A program made the position numbers and the translations under genes. A stretch of 64,000 nt of DNA from Shimia gijangensis (GTDB lineage: Bacteria; Pseudomonadota; Alphaproteobacteria; Rhodobacterales; Rhodobacteraceae): the NCBI RefSeq assembly GCF_900142085.1, contig NZ_FQZQ01000018.1, forward strand, positions 1-64,000, given 5' to 3'. A model generated the notes under the pieces. The model did no database searches and was not told the origin of the DNA. It saw only the letters and a list, made by a program, of their open reading frames with translations. Shown here piece after piece: positions 53,571 through 63,644 of this stretch. The first letter of the stretch is position 1. Every line of letters begins with the position of its first letter.

Positions 53571-55850
53571 ATGTCCGATAAAGCCAAAGATCACCTGCGC
53601 CGGGCGGCGCTTGAATACCATGAGTTCCCAAAACCCGGTAAGCTGGAAATTCGCGCCACCAAACCTTTGGCCAACGGACGCGACCTCAGTCGGGCCTACT
53701 CTCCGGGCGTGGCAGAAGCCTGTCTTGAGATCAAAGAAGACGCCGCGACCGCATCGCGCTATACCTCGCGCGGCAACCTTGTGGCCGTGGTCTCAAATGG
53801 CACGGCCGTTCTGGGGCTGGGCAATATCGGCGCGCTGGCCTCAAAACCCGTCATGGAAGGCAAGGCGGTTTTGTTCAAGAAATTCGCCAATATCGACTGC
53901 TTTGATATCGAAGTAGACGAGACAGACCCCGAAAAACTTGCGGATATCGTTTGCGCATTGGGTCCGACGTTTGGGGCGATCAACCTTGAAGACATCAAGG
54001 CGCCGGATTGTTTTATTGTCGAGAAAATCTGCCGTGAGCGAATGAACATCCCGGTATTTCATGACGACCAGCACGGCACTGCCATTGTGGTTGGGGCTGC
54101 GGCCACCAATGCGCTGCAGGTCGCCGGCAAAAAATTTGAAGACATCAAGATTGTTTCAACCGGCGGCGGTGCTGCGGGCATTGCCTGTCTCAACATGCTG
54201 CTGAAACTGGGCGTGAAACGAGAAAATGTCTGGCTTTGTGACATCAAAGGGGTGGTCTACGAGGGCCGCACCGAAGAGATGACACCGCAAAAGGCAGAAT
54301 TCGCCCAAGACACAGACCTGCGCACGCTGGATCAGGTGATCGACGGCGCCGACATGTTCCTTGGCCTGTCAGGCCCCGGCGTTCTGAAAGCCAGGATGGT
54401 GGCCAAAATGGCCTCTCAACCGATTGTTTTTGCGCTCGCCAACCCCACTCCGGAAATCATGCCGGATGAGGTGCGCAGCGTGGCGCCGGATGCCATTATT
54501 GCCACCGGGCGCAGCGATTTCCCCAATCAGGTCAACAATGTCCTTTGTTTTCCGTTTATTTTCCGAGGCGCATTGGATGTTGGGGCAACCGAGATCAACG
54601 ACCAAATGCAACTGGCTTGCATTGATGGCATCGCCGAGTTGGCGCGCGCCACAACCAGCGCCGAAGCCGCTGCTGCCTATAAGGGCGAGCAAATGACGTT
54701 TGGGGCGGATTATCTGATCCCAAAACCATTTGACCCGCGTCTTGTTGGTGTGGTGTCGGCTGCTGTTGCCAAAGCAGCGATGGAAAGTGGTGTGGCCACC
54801 CGTCCGATCGACGACATTGAAGCCTACATACAAAAACTGAATCAATCTGTGTTCAAATCAGCCTTGCTGATGCGTCCGGTGTTTGAGGCAGCCCGTGTTG
54901 CTCGCCGTCGCATCATCTTTTCTGAAGGCGAAGACGAGCGTGTGCTGCGCGCGTCTCAGGCCATTCTGGAAGAGACAACGGAGACCCCCATCCTGATCGG
55001 TCGTCCTGACGTGATTGAGGCGCGTTGCGAACGATTGGGTCTGGCCATCCGCCCCGGGGCGGATCTGGAAATTGTGAACCCGGAAAATGATGCGCGGTAC
55101 CGGGATTTCTGGACGTCGTATCACGAGTTGATGCAACGCAAGGGCGTCACTCCCGATCTGGCCAAGGCCATCATGCGGACCAACACCACTGCAATTGGCG
55201 CTGTGGCTGTGCATCTCGGTCACGCCGACAGCCTGATATGTGGCACGTTTGGCGAATACCGCTGGCATTTGAATTATGTGAATCAGGTGCTGGGCGGTCA
55301 GGGGCTCGAGCCGCATGGCGCATTGTCGTTGATGATTCTCGAAGACGGCCCGCTGTTCATCGCAGATACCCACGTTAATGAGCTGCCAACGCCGGAAATT
55401 CTTGCACGAACCGCCGTTGGGGCGGCCCGGCACGTGCGCCGCTTTGGACTTGAGCCAAAGATCGCTCTTTGTTCGCAGTCGGAATTTGGCAACCATGCAC
55501 AAGGGTCTGGCAAACGACTACGTGCTGCGATTGAAATTCTCGACTCGGAGCCCAGAGATTTTGTCTACGAGGGCGAAATGAACGTAGATAGCGCGCTTGA
55601 CGCTGCTCTGCGCAACCGGGTCTTCCCCAACTCTCGTATGGACGGCGAGGCCAATGTGTTGATTTTCGCCCACGCAGATGCGGCCTCGGGTGTGCGCAAC
55701 ATTCTTAAGATGCGCTCGGATGGGCTTGAGGTTGGGCCGGTCCTGATGGGTATGGGCAACCGTGCTCACATCGTTTCGCCGTCGATTACGCCACGTGGAC
55801 TTTTGAACATGGCCGCGATTGCCGGGACACCCGTCGCGCACTACGGCTAG
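53571..55850 (+). CDS. maeB: NADP-dependent malic enzyme with phosphotransacetylase domain (MaeB)
   Basis: The protein has 759 residues in two parts. The malic enzyme part (about 1-430) has [67 protein letters not shown] (catalytic and metal residues) and [14 protein letters not shown] (NADP fold). The C-terminal part (about 430-759) resembles phosphate acetyltransferase ([56 protein letters not shown]). Such PTA-like domains often act as allosteric sites for acetyl-CoA rather than enzymes. It converts malate to pyruvate, CO2 and NADPH. It is single-gene, with a terminator 33 bp downstream. Confidence 0.96.
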   Translation: MSDKAKDHLRRAALEYHEFPKPGKLEIRATKPLANGRDLSRAYSPGVAEACLEIKEDAATASRYTSRGNLVAVVSNGTAVLGLGNIGALASKPVMEGKAVLFKKFANIDCFDIEVDETDPEKLADIVCALGPTFGAINLEDIKAPDCFIVEKICRERMNIPVFHDDQHGTAIVVGAAATNALQVAGKKFEDIKIVSTGGGAAGIACLNMLLKLGVKRENVWLCDIKGVVYEGRTEEMTPQKAEFAQDTDLRTLDQVIDGADMFLGLSGPGVLKARMVAKMASQPIVFALANPTPEIMPDEVRSVAPDAIIATGRSDFPNQVNNVLCFPFIFRGALDVGATEINDQMQLACIDGIAELARATTSAEAAAAYKGEQMTFGADYLIPKPFDPRLVGVVSAAVAKAAMESGVATRPIDDIEAYIQKLNQSVFKSALLMRPVFEAARVARRRIIFSEGEDERVLRASQAILEETTETPILIGRPDVIEARCERLGLAIRPGADLEIVNPENDARYRDFWTSYHELMQRKGVTPDLAKAIMRTNTTAIGAVAVHLGHADSLICGTFGEYRWHLNYVNQVLGGQGLEPHGALSLMILEDGPLFIADTHVNELPTPEILARTAVGAARHVRRFGLEPKIALCSQSEFGNHAQGSGKRLRAAIEILDSEPRDFVYEGEMNVDSALDAALRNRVFPNSRMDGEANVLIFAHADAASGVRNILKMRSDGLEVGPVLMGMGNRAHIVSPSITPRGLLNMAAIAGTPVAHYG

Positions 55851-55882
55851 TCAGACGCGACGACGGATTAGACCTATGGAGG

Positions 55883-55897
55883 GGGCGATTCTCGCCC
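55883..55897 (+). terminator. terminator of maeB
   Basis: GGGCGA-ttc-TCGCCC forms a 6-bp stem with a 3-nt loop, followed by TTCTTATTTT. It lies 32 bp after the maeB stop. Confidence 0.72.
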
Positions 55898-55904
55898 TTC
55901 TTAT

Positions 55905-56015
55905 TTTGCAAGAAAAAATTTGCAGATTTGCAAAAAGGGAAATATTTCCTGAATATTCGCGGAAATCAACGTTGTTTGCAAAGGTTTGCAGGGTCTGCCC
56001 CTCAAAAAATGCAAA
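55905..56015. promoter_or_regulatory. cluster of six TTTGCA motifs before prpE, probable ScfR-type control region
   Basis: TTTGCA occurs at 55905-55910, 55919-55924, 55927-55932, 55975-55980 and 55985-55990, and inverted (TGCAAA) at 56010-56015. Two of these are full TTTGCAAA (55927-55934, 55975-55982). TTTGCAAA-type repeats are the known target of short-chain acyl-CoA regulators (RamB/PccR, ScfR family), which control propionate use. Between the two groups is a perfect palindrome GGAAATATTTCC (55938-55949). The gene downstream is prpE. Spacings differ (0, 2 and 6 bp) from the arrangement I recall for PccR. Confidence 0.68.
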
Positions 56016-56111
56016 TTCTCCGCGATAATCTGACGCGACGTCGCGAAAGTCTCTTGCTGCAAGAGCCCTTGCTTTCGTAACAACTTCACAACGCATTCGG
56101 AGGAGAATACC

Positions 56112-58004
56112 ATGGCATACAAAGACGTGTACGAAGGCTGGAAAAACGATCCAGAAACTTTTTGGATGAACGCCGCCCAGGCCATCGACTGGGACCAGGC
56201 CCCTTCGAAAGCTTTGTTTGAAAAAGGCGACGACCTGTATGAGTGGTTCGCCGACGCCAAGGTCAACACCTGCTGGAACGCCGTGGATCGCCATGTTGAG
56301 GCAGGCCGTGGTGAACAGACAGCGATCATCTATGACTCGCCCATCACCCACACCAAACGCGAAATCTCGTATGTGGAATTGCGCAACCGGGTGGCCAACC
56401 TTGCTGGTGCCTTGCGCGCCAAAGGCATCGAAAAAGGCGACCGTGTCATCATCTATATGCCGATGATCCCCGAAGCTTTGGAAGCCATGCTGGCCTGTGC
56501 CCGTATTGGCGCGGTGCATTCGGTGGTGTTTGGCGGGTTTGCCGCCAACGAACTGGCAGTGCGCATTGATGACGCCACGCCAAAAGCCATCATTGCAGCG
56601 TCTTGCGGTCTCGAGCCGGGGCGCGTGGTGCATTACAAACCCCTTCTGGACGGTGCGATTGATCTGGCCGAACACAAGCCTGACTTTTGCGTAATCCTAC
56701 AGCGTGAACAGGAAGTGGCGGAATTGGTCGAAGGCCGTGACGTGAACTGGCACGGGTTCCAATACGGTGTAGAGCCTGCCGATTGTTTGCCAGTTGAAGG
56801 CAACCACCCGTCTTATATCCTTTATACTTCTGGCACCACGGGTCAGCCCAAAGGCGTGATCCGCCACACAGCAGGCCAGTTGGTTGCGCTGAACTGGACC
56901 ATGAAGAACCTGTATAACGTGGACCCCGGTGATGTGTTCTGGGCGGCGTCAGATGTGGGTTGGGTCGTGGGACATTCGTACATCTGCTACGCGCCCCTGA
57001 TCCACGGCAACACCACCATTGTGTTCGAAGGCAAACCCGTGGGCACGCCGGATGCAGGCACGTTCTGGCGGGTGATTTCCGAACACAAAGTGAAATCGTT
57101 CTTTACCGCGCCAACCGCCTTCCGTGCGGTGAAACGCGAGGACCCCAAAGGCGAGTTTGTCAAAAAATACGACCTTAGCTGTCTTGAGCAGGTGTATCTG
57201 GCCGGGGAACGTGCCGATCCTGACACCATCATCTGGGCGCAGGATCAATTGCAGGTGCCAGTGGTGGATCACTGGTGGCAGACAGAAACCGGTTGGGCGA
57301 TTGCCGCCAATCCGGTGGGCATCGAAAACCTGCCGATCAAGCTGGGGTCTCCCACCGTGCCAATGCCGGGCTATGAGGTGACCATTCTGGACGAAGGCGG
57401 GCATCCGGTTCCGGCGGGCGAACTGGGCGCGATTGCGATCAAACTGCCGCTGCCTCCAGGCACGCTGCCAACGCTGTGGAACGCCGAAGATCGGTTCAAG
57501 AAATCCTATCTGACCACCTTTCCCGGCTACTATGAAACCGGCGATGCGGGCATGATGGATGAAGATGGCTATGTCTACATCATGGCGCGCACCGATGACG
57601 TTATCAACGTGGCAGGCCACCGTCTGTCAACTGGTGGTATGGAAGAGGTTCTGGCAGGTCACCCGGACGTCGCAGAATGTGCCGTTATTGGTGTCACCGA
57701 TCAGCTGAAAGGCCAATCGCCTGTTGGCTTCCTGTGCCTCAATGCGGGCGTGGATCGTGACCATGGCGACGTTGTCAAAGAGGTTGTGAAACTGGTGCGT
57801 GAAAAAATCGGACCCGTGGCGGCGTTCAAGCTGGCTGTGGTTGTCGATCGTCTGCCCAAGACACGCTCGGGCAAAATCCTGCGCGGCACGATGGTCAGCA
57901 TTGCGGACAACGCACCCTATAAAATGCCTGCCACCATTGATGATCCGGTCATTCTGGATGAAATCAAAGAGGCCTTACAAACGATTGGCTATGCCAAAGG
58001 CTAA
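56112..58004 (+). CDS. prpE: propionyl-CoA synthetase PrpE
   Basis: This AMP-forming enzyme has 630 residues. It begins YEGWKNDPETFWMNAAQAIDWDQAPSKAL, the ACAS N-terminal domain. ATP loop ILYTSGTTGQPKGVIRHT near residue 238; FWAASDVGWVVGHSYICYAPL; VVDHWWQTETGWAI; YYETGDAGMMDEDGYVYIMARTDDVINVAGHRLSTGGMEEVLAGHP; the catalytic Lys is in PKTRSGKILRGTM. The N-terminus and length are closer to PrpE (628 residues in E. coli) than to Acs (about 650). It activates propionate (and acetate) to CoA esters. GGAGGAG precedes the ATG. TTTGCA motifs upstream support propionate control. Strong terminator follows. Confidence 0.92.
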   Translation: MAYKDVYEGWKNDPETFWMNAAQAIDWDQAPSKALFEKGDDLYEWFADAKVNTCWNAVDRHVEAGRGEQTAIIYDSPITHTKREISYVELRNRVANLAGALRAKGIEKGDRVIIYMPMIPEALEAMLACARIGAVHSVVFGGFAANELAVRIDDATPKAIIAASCGLEPGRVVHYKPLLDGAIDLAEHKPDFCVILQREQEVAELVEGRDVNWHGFQYGVEPADCLPVEGNHPSYILYTSGTTGQPKGVIRHTAGQLVALNWTMKNLYNVDPGDVFWAASDVGWVVGHSYICYAPLIHGNTTIVFEGKPVGTPDAGTFWRVISEHKVKSFFTAPTAFRAVKREDPKGEFVKKYDLSCLEQVYLAGERADPDTIIWAQDQLQVPVVDHWWQTETGWAIAANPVGIENLPIKLGSPTVPMPGYEVTILDEGGHPVPAGELGAIAIKLPLPPGTLPTLWNAEDRFKKSYLTTFPGYYETGDAGMMDEDGYVYIMARTDDVINVAGHRLSTGGMEEVLAGHPDVAECAVIGVTDQLKGQSPVGFLCLNAGVDRDHGDVVKEVVKLVREKIGPVAAFKLAVVVDRLPKTRSGKILRGTMVSIADNAPYKMPATIDDPVILDEIKEALQTIGYAKG

Positions 58005-58034
58005 GCCAAAAGGCAGACCTAGTTGAACAACTTG

Positions 58035-58062
58035 AAAGCCCCGCCATTGTGCGGGGCTTTTT
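58035..58062 (+). terminator. terminator of prpE
   Basis: AAAGCCCCGC and GCGGGGCTTT form a perfect 10-bp stem with a 6-nt loop and following TT. It lies 30 bp after the prpE stop. Confidence 0.9.
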
Positions 58063-58110
58063 GGTGCGAGAGAGTTTGACAGCAAAGGATACACTCCATA
58101 CCAATCGGGC

Positions 58111-59571
58111 ATGACCCAGAAAAAGCCCAATATCCTCTTGATCTATGTCGACAACCAGCCCGCCGATATGATGGGTTGTTCCGGCAATGACGAAGTACAC
58201 ACGCCAAACCTTGACGGATTGGCGAACAAGGCCACGCGGTTTTCTGAGGCTTTCAGCCCCAATGCCATGTGCTCCCCAAGCCGCGCATCGATGTTGACCG
58301 GCCTTATTCCATCACAACATGGCATTCACACGTGGCTGGATGATGATGAAATCGACAATTGGCCAGACCACTACAACGCGCTGCATGAGTTCGAGACCTT
58401 GCCCGAACAGCTGCGCCAAGCGGGCTATAACACGGCATTGATTGGGAAATATCACCTCGGCGTTGCAGATCAGCCGCAAAACGGGTTTGACCATTGGGTG
58501 ACCATGCAGATCGGACATGTGCTGTCTTTTTACGACAACAAGATGTTGGTGAATGGTGACAAGCTGACCCATCCCGGCCATTCGGTTGAGTTTTTCAGCA
58601 ATCACGCCGTTGACTATATCAAGGCGCGCCAAGACCAAGACGATCCGTTTTTCATGTATCTCACCTATCCGGCGCCCTACGGGCATTGGCCGTCGATCCA
58701 AGGCGAGCCGCAAAACCCGTTTGCCGATCTTTACAAGGACACGGCGTTTCATTCGGTTCCGCGTGAAGGCTTGAGCAAAGAACTGATCGACTGGATGCTC
58801 ATTGTGCATGACAAGGTCGACGGCGAAGACGCGTTCTTCAAAGACATTGCGCGCATTCCCAACGATCTGACCACGTTGCGAAACTACTATTCACAGATGA
58901 GCATGGTGGATCATGGCGTGGGTCAGGTTCTGGAGGCGTTGGAGCAACAGGGCCTGAGTGACGATACGCTGGTGATCTACACCTCGGATCATGGCATGTC
59001 GCTGGGCCATCATGGATTTTGGGGGCATGGCGAAGACACATGGCCGTCCAACACCCACCGTCAGGCCAATCATATTCCGCTGATCGTTAAGGCTCCGGAG
59101 GAGAGCCGCGCGCAGGTGCGCAATAACCTCGTCGGCACCACAGACATTCATGCCACGGTTCTGGATTTTGCCGGATTGCCTGCAATCGACAAAAGCCCCG
59201 GCCACAGTTTGCGACCCTTAATGCAAGGCGATGATGTTTCGTGGGACAATGCTGTGTTTATGGAACAGGAAGAAACCCGCGCCATACGCACCGATAAATG
59301 GTTGTTGATGCGCCGGGTTGCCCCCTGCCCTTATGAGTTCAAGACAGAGTTGTATGATCTGGAAGCGGACCCGGATGAGCGGGTGAATGTGGCCAACGAT
59401 CCGGCGTATGCCGACGCTCTAGAGGCCGCATCAGACAGGCTGGACACCTATTTTTCGACCTATTGCGATCCGAAGTGGGACCTGTGGAAGGGGGGCACAT
59501 TGAAATCGAACTCAACCCGCCCCTTCTTGTGGAAAGAAATCTGGGGCGAGGATTGGCGGCCTGAATACTAG
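58111..59571 (+). CDS. type I sulfatase (substrate unknown)
   Basis: The protein has 486 residues. The formylglycine site is Cys54 in AMCSPSRASMLTGL (C-S-P-S-R), so it depends on a formylglycine-generating enzyme. Metal-site parts are IYVDNQPADMMGC (Asp14) and IYTSDHGMSLGHHGFWGHGEDTWPSNTHRQ. Other features: IGKYHLG with the active-site Lys, and GTTDIHATVLDFAGL. No signal peptide is seen, so cytoplasmic like BetC, with which it shares the fold but not the C-terminus. The substrate may be an imported organosulfate. It is a single gene, with its stop overlapping the convergent gene by 4 bp. Confidence 0.9.
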   Translation: MTQKKPNILLIYVDNQPADMMGCSGNDEVHTPNLDGLANKATRFSEAFSPNAMCSPSRASMLTGLIPSQHGIHTWLDDDEIDNWPDHYNALHEFETLPEQLRQAGYNTALIGKYHLGVADQPQNGFDHWVTMQIGHVLSFYDNKMLVNGDKLTHPGHSVEFFSNHAVDYIKARQDQDDPFFMYLTYPAPYGHWPSIQGEPQNPFADLYKDTAFHSVPREGLSKELIDWMLIVHDKVDGEDAFFKDIARIPNDLTTLRNYYSQMSMVDHGVGQVLEALEQQGLSDDTLVIYTSDHGMSLGHHGFWGHGEDTWPSNTHRQANHIPLIVKAPEESRAQVRNNLVGTTDIHATVLDFAGLPAIDKSPGHSLRPLMQGDDVSWDNAVFMEQEETRAIRTDKWLLMRRVAPCPYEFKTELYDLEADPDERVNVANDPAYADALEAASDRLDTYFSTYCDPKWDLWKGGTLKSNSTRPFLWKEIWGEDWRPEY

Positions 59572-59906
59572 GGATCAACACCGTCCTGCCAACAGGTGAA
59601 CACCGCATTTGTTACCTTAGAGAAAACATGGTTATGCGATTGCGTCGCACCTGAGAGGCGTTGTGCAATTTGCACATAGGCCGCTTCAAGCTGTGTGCGA
59701 TCCTCAAACGACATGACCGAGAAAAACTGATGTGTGCGATCATTGTCAGTGTCCATTGGCGTGTCAGACACACGTCGCCCAACCGGACCCGCCTGTGCAA
59801 TCATGGCCTCTGCCAGCAAATCTGACAGGAAGGCCGAATAGGCGGTTTCAAAGGTTTTCGGGTCTTCACCATCTTTCAGGTCAAAGGCGGACAGCATGTG
59901 GATCAT
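59568..59906 (-). CDS. small alpha+beta protein, DUF6614-like
   Basis: The protein has 112 residues, MIHMLSAFDLKDGEDPKTFETAYSAFLSDL then GRRVSDTPMDTDNDRTHQFFSVMSFEDRTQLEAAYVQI and a C-terminal NAVFTCWQDG. The order of strand-helix elements fits a dimeric ferredoxin-like fold. GRRxSDTPMDTD matches what I remember of a roseobacter family named DUF6614. Function unknown. It is convergent with the sulfatase gene. Confidence 0.65.
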   Translation of the reverse strand: MIHMLSAFDLKDGEDPKTFETAYSAFLSDLLAEAMIAQAGPVGRRVSDTPMDTDNDRTHQFFSVMSFEDRTQLEAAYVQIAQRLSGATQSHNHVFSKVTNAVFTCWQDGVDP

Positions 59907-60116
59907 GAAGATGCCATTTCGTTAGGGGTGGTACGTTTATCAGAACCCAAAAAGGTTAACACCAGCTCACTCAATTCGACAATGCAAGACGGAACAGAGT
60001 CGGGCAAATGTCGCAATTTGACTATCCCTGACCGGAATTGCCATTAACCTGTGAAATTGCGGCCAGAGCCTTTCAATCAGGCTTTACCACGTTGGAGACC
60101 TCAGGAGGCACCCCGA

Positions 60117-61262
60117 ATGTTTAAAGCGCGTATGCAGGAATTTCGAAAGCGTTTGGCAAAAGCCGACGTTGATGTGGCCCTGATCACCGACGACGACAAC
60201 GTCTACTACCTGACTGGGTATTATGACTATCTGCACATGGAATTTGGCCGTCCGACAATTCTGGTGGTGACCAAGGACGGCGAGACCCTGTTGATTACGC
60301 CCACAATTGATCTGGTCGCAGCCGAGGCCCATGCGCAGGTGGATCGCATCGCCGCGTGGAACGACGGCATGGGGGATGAATGGCGTACCGAGTTGCCGCA
60401 AGCCGTCAGAAACGCAGGCAAGGTCGCTATCGAACCTGATCACATGCCCCCTGTTGTGCGTGCCTATGTGAATGACCTGATGGATGCCACACGGATGACG
60501 TCGGCAACCCCGATCCTATCTGACATGCGGATGATAAAATCGGCACAGGAATTACAACTGGCGCGCCATGCCGGTCAGGTGGGCAGTGCAATGATGAATG
60601 CGGGGCGTGCCGCCATTGGAGATGGCGTGGCCGAGTTTGAAGTGGCGCTCGCCATCAATCAGGTCGGAACCCGAAAAGCCGCCGAACTGCTGGCAGCCCA
60701 CTACGACGACGCTGACATGTCCCCGATTACACATTTCCTGCAAATCATGGCGTCCGGCGAGGAGATCACTAAAACCCATCACCGTGCGTCAACCCGGATC
60801 ATGAAACACGGCGAACCGGTTTTCTTGTGTTTTTGTGGTATGACCAATTTCCACCGCTTTAAACTAGGGTTTGACCGCACCTTCTGGATCGGAGAGATCG
60901 CCGACAAGTCGCAAGCAGACGTTTATGAAGTCGCGCTGAACAGCCAACGCGCGGCCCTTGCCGCCTTGCGCCCCGGTGTGACGGCACAAAGCGTACATGC
61001 GGAATATGCCGAGGTTATTCAGGGGGCGGGCTATGAGTATCCGTTCCGCTGTGGGCGCGCGACCGGGTTCAGTTTTCTGGAAAGCCCGCAGCTGGTGACG
61101 GGAGATACCACGGTTTTGCAACCGGGCATGGTGTTTGCGGTGGATGGCTCGGTACTGGTCGACACATTCCGCGCACAGATTGGCGACAGCTTTATTGTCA
61201 CCGAAGATGGATGGGAGCCGATCACACATCATCCGAAATCTTTAGATGAGATCGTGTTGTAA
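60117..61262 (+). CDS. creatinase-like M24 (pita-bread) family protein, metal ligands not conserved
   Basis: The product has 381 residues from ATG 60117, chosen because GGAGG lies 8 nt upstream; a GTG at 60051 would add 22 residues. N-terminal creatinase-type domain with YYLTGYYDYLHMEFGRPTILVVT. The C-terminal pita-bread domain has THHRASTRIM (the His expected in creatinase), but the places where M24 peptidases bind metal are replaced: FKLGFDRTFWIG, CGRATGFS for GHGxG, PGMVFAVDGS for PGxxxxxEP, and AQIGDSFIVTEDG for IED. This matches metal-free creatinase-like hydrolases of C-N bonds. The substrate may be a compatible-solute derivative or guanidine compound (inference). Not a DddP-type protein by sequence. 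Confidence 0.72.
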   Translation: MFKARMQEFRKRLAKADVDVALITDDDNVYYLTGYYDYLHMEFGRPTILVVTKDGETLLITPTIDLVAAEAHAQVDRIAAWNDGMGDEWRTELPQAVRNAGKVAIEPDHMPPVVRAYVNDLMDATRMTSATPILSDMRMIKSAQELQLARHAGQVGSAMMNAGRAAIGDGVAEFEVALAINQVGTRKAAELLAAHYDDADMSPITHFLQIMASGEEITKTHHRASTRIMKHGEPVFLCFCGMTNFHRFKLGFDRTFWIGEIADKSQADVYEVALNSQRAALAALRPGVTAQSVHAEYAEVIQGAGYEYPFRCGRATGFSFLESPQLVTGDTTVLQPGMVFAVDGSVLVDTFRAQIGDSFIVTEDGWEPITHHPKSLDEIVL

Positions 61263-61277
61263 GGCCGCGAAAAGGCG

Positions 61278-62039
61278 TCAGACAAACTGTTCGCGGATCA
61301 GCCGTTCTTCCAATCCATGGCCCGGATCAAACAGGATGTGGTGTTGCACGGTCATTTCCGAGCGAATTTCCACGGACCGCACATTGTTTACCGCGCGGCT
61401 GTCGGCTTCGGCCATCACCGGGCGCTTTTCGGGGTTGAGAATTTCAAACCGCACCACGGCATCTTTTGGCACCAAAGCGCCGCGCCAGCGACGTGGACGA
61501 AACGGCGCAATCGCCGTTAATGCCAACACATCAGACCCGATGGGCAAAATAGGTCCATGAGCCGAATAGTTATACGCAGTGGACCCCGCAGGTGTGGCGA
61601 TCAAGGCACCGTCGCAGACCAATTCTTCCAATCGCAGCCGCCCATCAATGGTGATCCGCAACTTGGCCGCCTGAGGTCCGGCGCGCAAAACCGAAACCTC
61701 GTTGATGGCCAGGGCTTCGTGCACAGAGCCGTCCATACAGGTCGCGCGCATGGACAGCGGGTTGGTCAGCTCTTCTTCGGCGGCATCCAAACGAGCAATA
61801 AGGTCACTTTCCGAATACTCATTCATCAAAAAGCCAACCGTGCCGCGGTTCATGCCGTAAACAGGGGCGGGAAGCTCTTGCGTGCCGTGCAGGGTCTGTA
61901 ACATGAAACCGTCCCCCCCCAAGGCGACGATCACATCAGCCTCTTCAGGGGCGACATCGCCATAGCGCCCGATCAATGCCGCGCGCGCGGTTTGGGCGAC
62001 GGGGGCCTCGCTGGCCAGAAATGCGATTTTCTTTGTCAT
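61278..62039 (-). CDS. nadK: NAD kinase
   Basis: The product has 253 residues from ATG 62039 ([16 protein letters not shown]). The catalytic GGDG is in [16 protein letters not shown], followed by [33 protein letters not shown] and [27 protein letters not shown] (substrate binding). It phosphorylates NAD to NADP. It is divergent from glyA and convergent with the M24 protein gene; single-gene transcript. MaeB and other NADP enzymes in the window depend on it only in a general way. Confidence 0.96.
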   Translation of the reverse strand: MTKKIAFLASEAPVAQTARAALIGRYGDVAPEEADVIVALGGDGFMLQTLHGTQELPAPVYGMNRGTVGFLMNEYSESDLIARLDAAEEELTNPLSMRATCMDGSVHEALAINEVSVLRAGPQAAKLRITIDGRLRLEELVCDGALIATPAGSTAYNYSAHGPILPIGSDVLALTAIAPFRPRRWRGALVPKDAVVRFEILNPEKRPVMAEADSRAVNNVRSVEIRSEMTVQHHILFDPGHGLEERLIREQFV

Positions 62040-62218
62040 GCCCGGACCCTGATTCTTGTTTCCGATAGCGCTCACTGTGTTCCCGATGGAAACACATCTC
62101 CCGCTTGGGCACCAGAGGGGACGTTCTGACGGGACTTAGGGTCGCATTCAGCCTTTTAACCAAAGGGGCTTTCCGTTACGAAAGCCGCCAACTGACCTCT
62201 GATCTGGAGCCTTACCCT

Positions 62219-63511
62219 ATGACCGAGACCCGCGACCCTGGATTTTTCACCGAAAGCCTAGCCACCCGTGACCCTGAGTTGTTCGGCTCAATCACCGATG
62301 AACTGGGCCGTCAGCGCGACGAAATCGAGCTGATTGCATCGGAAAACATCGTCTCTGCAGCCGTCATGGAAGCGCAAGGCTCGGTGTTGACCAACAAATA
62401 CGCCGAAGGATACCCCGGACGTCGCTATTATGGCGGGTGCCAATATGTGGACGTGGCCGAAAATCTCGCGATCGATCGCGCCAAGCAACTGTTCGGTTGT
62501 GAGTTTGTGAATGTGCAGCCCAACTCAGGGAGCCAAGCCAACCAAGGTGCGTTTCAGGCGCTGATCCAACCCGGAGACACCATTCTGGGCATGAACCTTG
62601 CCTCGGGTGGTCACCTCACCCACGGTGCGGCCCCGAACCAGTCGGGCAAGTGGTTTAATGCCGTGCAATATGGCGTGCGCAAAGAAGACAACCTGATCGA
62701 CTATGATGAGATTGCCGCACTGGCCACCGAGCATCAGCCCAAGCTGATCATCGCGGGTGGATCGGCCATCCCGCGTCAGATCGATTTCGCCAAGTTCCGC
62801 GAGATTGCTGACAGCGTTGGCGCCTATCTGATGGTCGACATGGCCCACTTTGCCGGTCTGGTTGCCGCAGGCGAGCATCCTTCGCCGTTCCCGTTTGCCG
62901 ATGTGGCCACCACCACGACGCATAAAACCCTGCGCGGTCCGCGCGGTGGCATGATCCTGACCAACAACGAGGCGATCGCCAAGAAAGTGAACTCGGCGAT
63001 CTTCCCCGGCATTCAGGGTGGACCGTTGATGCATGTGATTGCCGCCAAGGCTGTGGCCTTCGGTGAAGCGTTGCGGCCCGAGTTCAAGACCTATCAAAAG
63101 CAGGTCCGCGCAAATGCCGTGGCTTTGGCCGATCAGTTGATGAAAGGTGGATTGGACATCGTCACTGGTGGCACTGATACTCACGTCATGCTGGTCGATT
63201 TGCGCCCCAAAGGTGTGAAAGGCAACGCCACCGAGAAAGCCCTGGGTCGTGCACATATCACCTGCAACAAGAACGGCATCCCGTTTGACCCGGAAAAGCC
63301 GATGGTGACATCCGGCATTCGTTTGGGCACCCCTGCGGGCACTACGCGCGGATTTGGCGAGGCCGAGTTCCGCAAAATCGCTGATCTGATCATCGAAGTG
63401 GTCGAAGGTCTGGCCGCCAATGGCGAAGACGGCAATGGTGCGGTTGAGGAAAAGGTAAAGGCAGAAGTCGCAACACTTTGCGCGGGCTTCCCGATGTACC
63501 CGAACCTCTAA
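62219..63511 (+). CDS. glyA: serine hydroxymethyltransferase
   Basis: The product has 430 residues from ATG 62219 (GGAG 9 nt upstream); the frame open further upstream is not family sequence. The PLP enzyme motifs are [98 protein letters not shown] (PLP Lys in HKTLRGP) and [15 protein letters not shown]. It converts serine and tetrahydrofolate to glycine and methylene-THF. A GGCTTTC/GAAAGCC hairpin (62167-62186) is in the leader. A strong terminator follows. Confidence 0.97.
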   Translation: MTETRDPGFFTESLATRDPELFGSITDELGRQRDEIELIASENIVSAAVMEAQGSVLTNKYAEGYPGRRYYGGCQYVDVAENLAIDRAKQLFGCEFVNVQPNSGSQANQGAFQALIQPGDTILGMNLASGGHLTHGAAPNQSGKWFNAVQYGVRKEDNLIDYDEIAALATEHQPKLIIAGGSAIPRQIDFAKFREIADSVGAYLMVDMAHFAGLVAAGEHPSPFPFADVATTTTHKTLRGPRGGMILTNNEAIAKKVNSAIFPGIQGGPLMHVIAAKAVAFGEALRPEFKTYQKQVRANAVALADQLMKGGLDIVTGGTDTHVMLVDLRPKGVKGNATEKALGRAHITCNKNGIPFDPEKPMVTSGIRLGTPAGTTRGFGEAEFRKIADLIIEVVEGLAANGEDGNGAVEEKVKAEVATLCAGFPMYPNL

Positions 63512-63532
63512 GCCAACAGGCTTTCAAGAACA

Positions 63533-63568
63533 AAACGCCGCCAGCCGCTGCTGGTGGCGTTTTTTTTG
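63533..63568 (+). terminator. rho-independent terminator of glyA
   Basis: AAACGCCGCCAGC pairs with GCTGGTGGCGTTT, 13 bp with one G-U pair and a 4-nt loop, followed by a run of eight T. It lies 21 bp after the glyA stop. Confidence 0.95.
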
Positions 63569-63644
63569 TTTAAGTGGTCTTCTGAAAGGAACGCCCCGTC
63601 GCTGCACTGATAATGGGGAATTAAGCTTTTTCAAAGCCCGGCAG

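Noticed and set aside
60051-60116. GTG start giving a 403-residue M24 protein
   Set aside because: The ATG at 60117 has a strong GGAGG at good distance, while the GTG has none; the extension is not family sequence. Not excluded entirely.
60117-61262. DMSP lyase DddP (also an M24-fold protein)
   Set aside because: The N-terminus and ligand positions do not resemble what I know of DddP, and the protein is creatinase-like.
62076-62218. possible riboswitch in the glyA leader
   Set aside because: Only a single 7-bp hairpin is visible and I cannot find the conserved core of a glycine, THF or SAM-type riboswitch.
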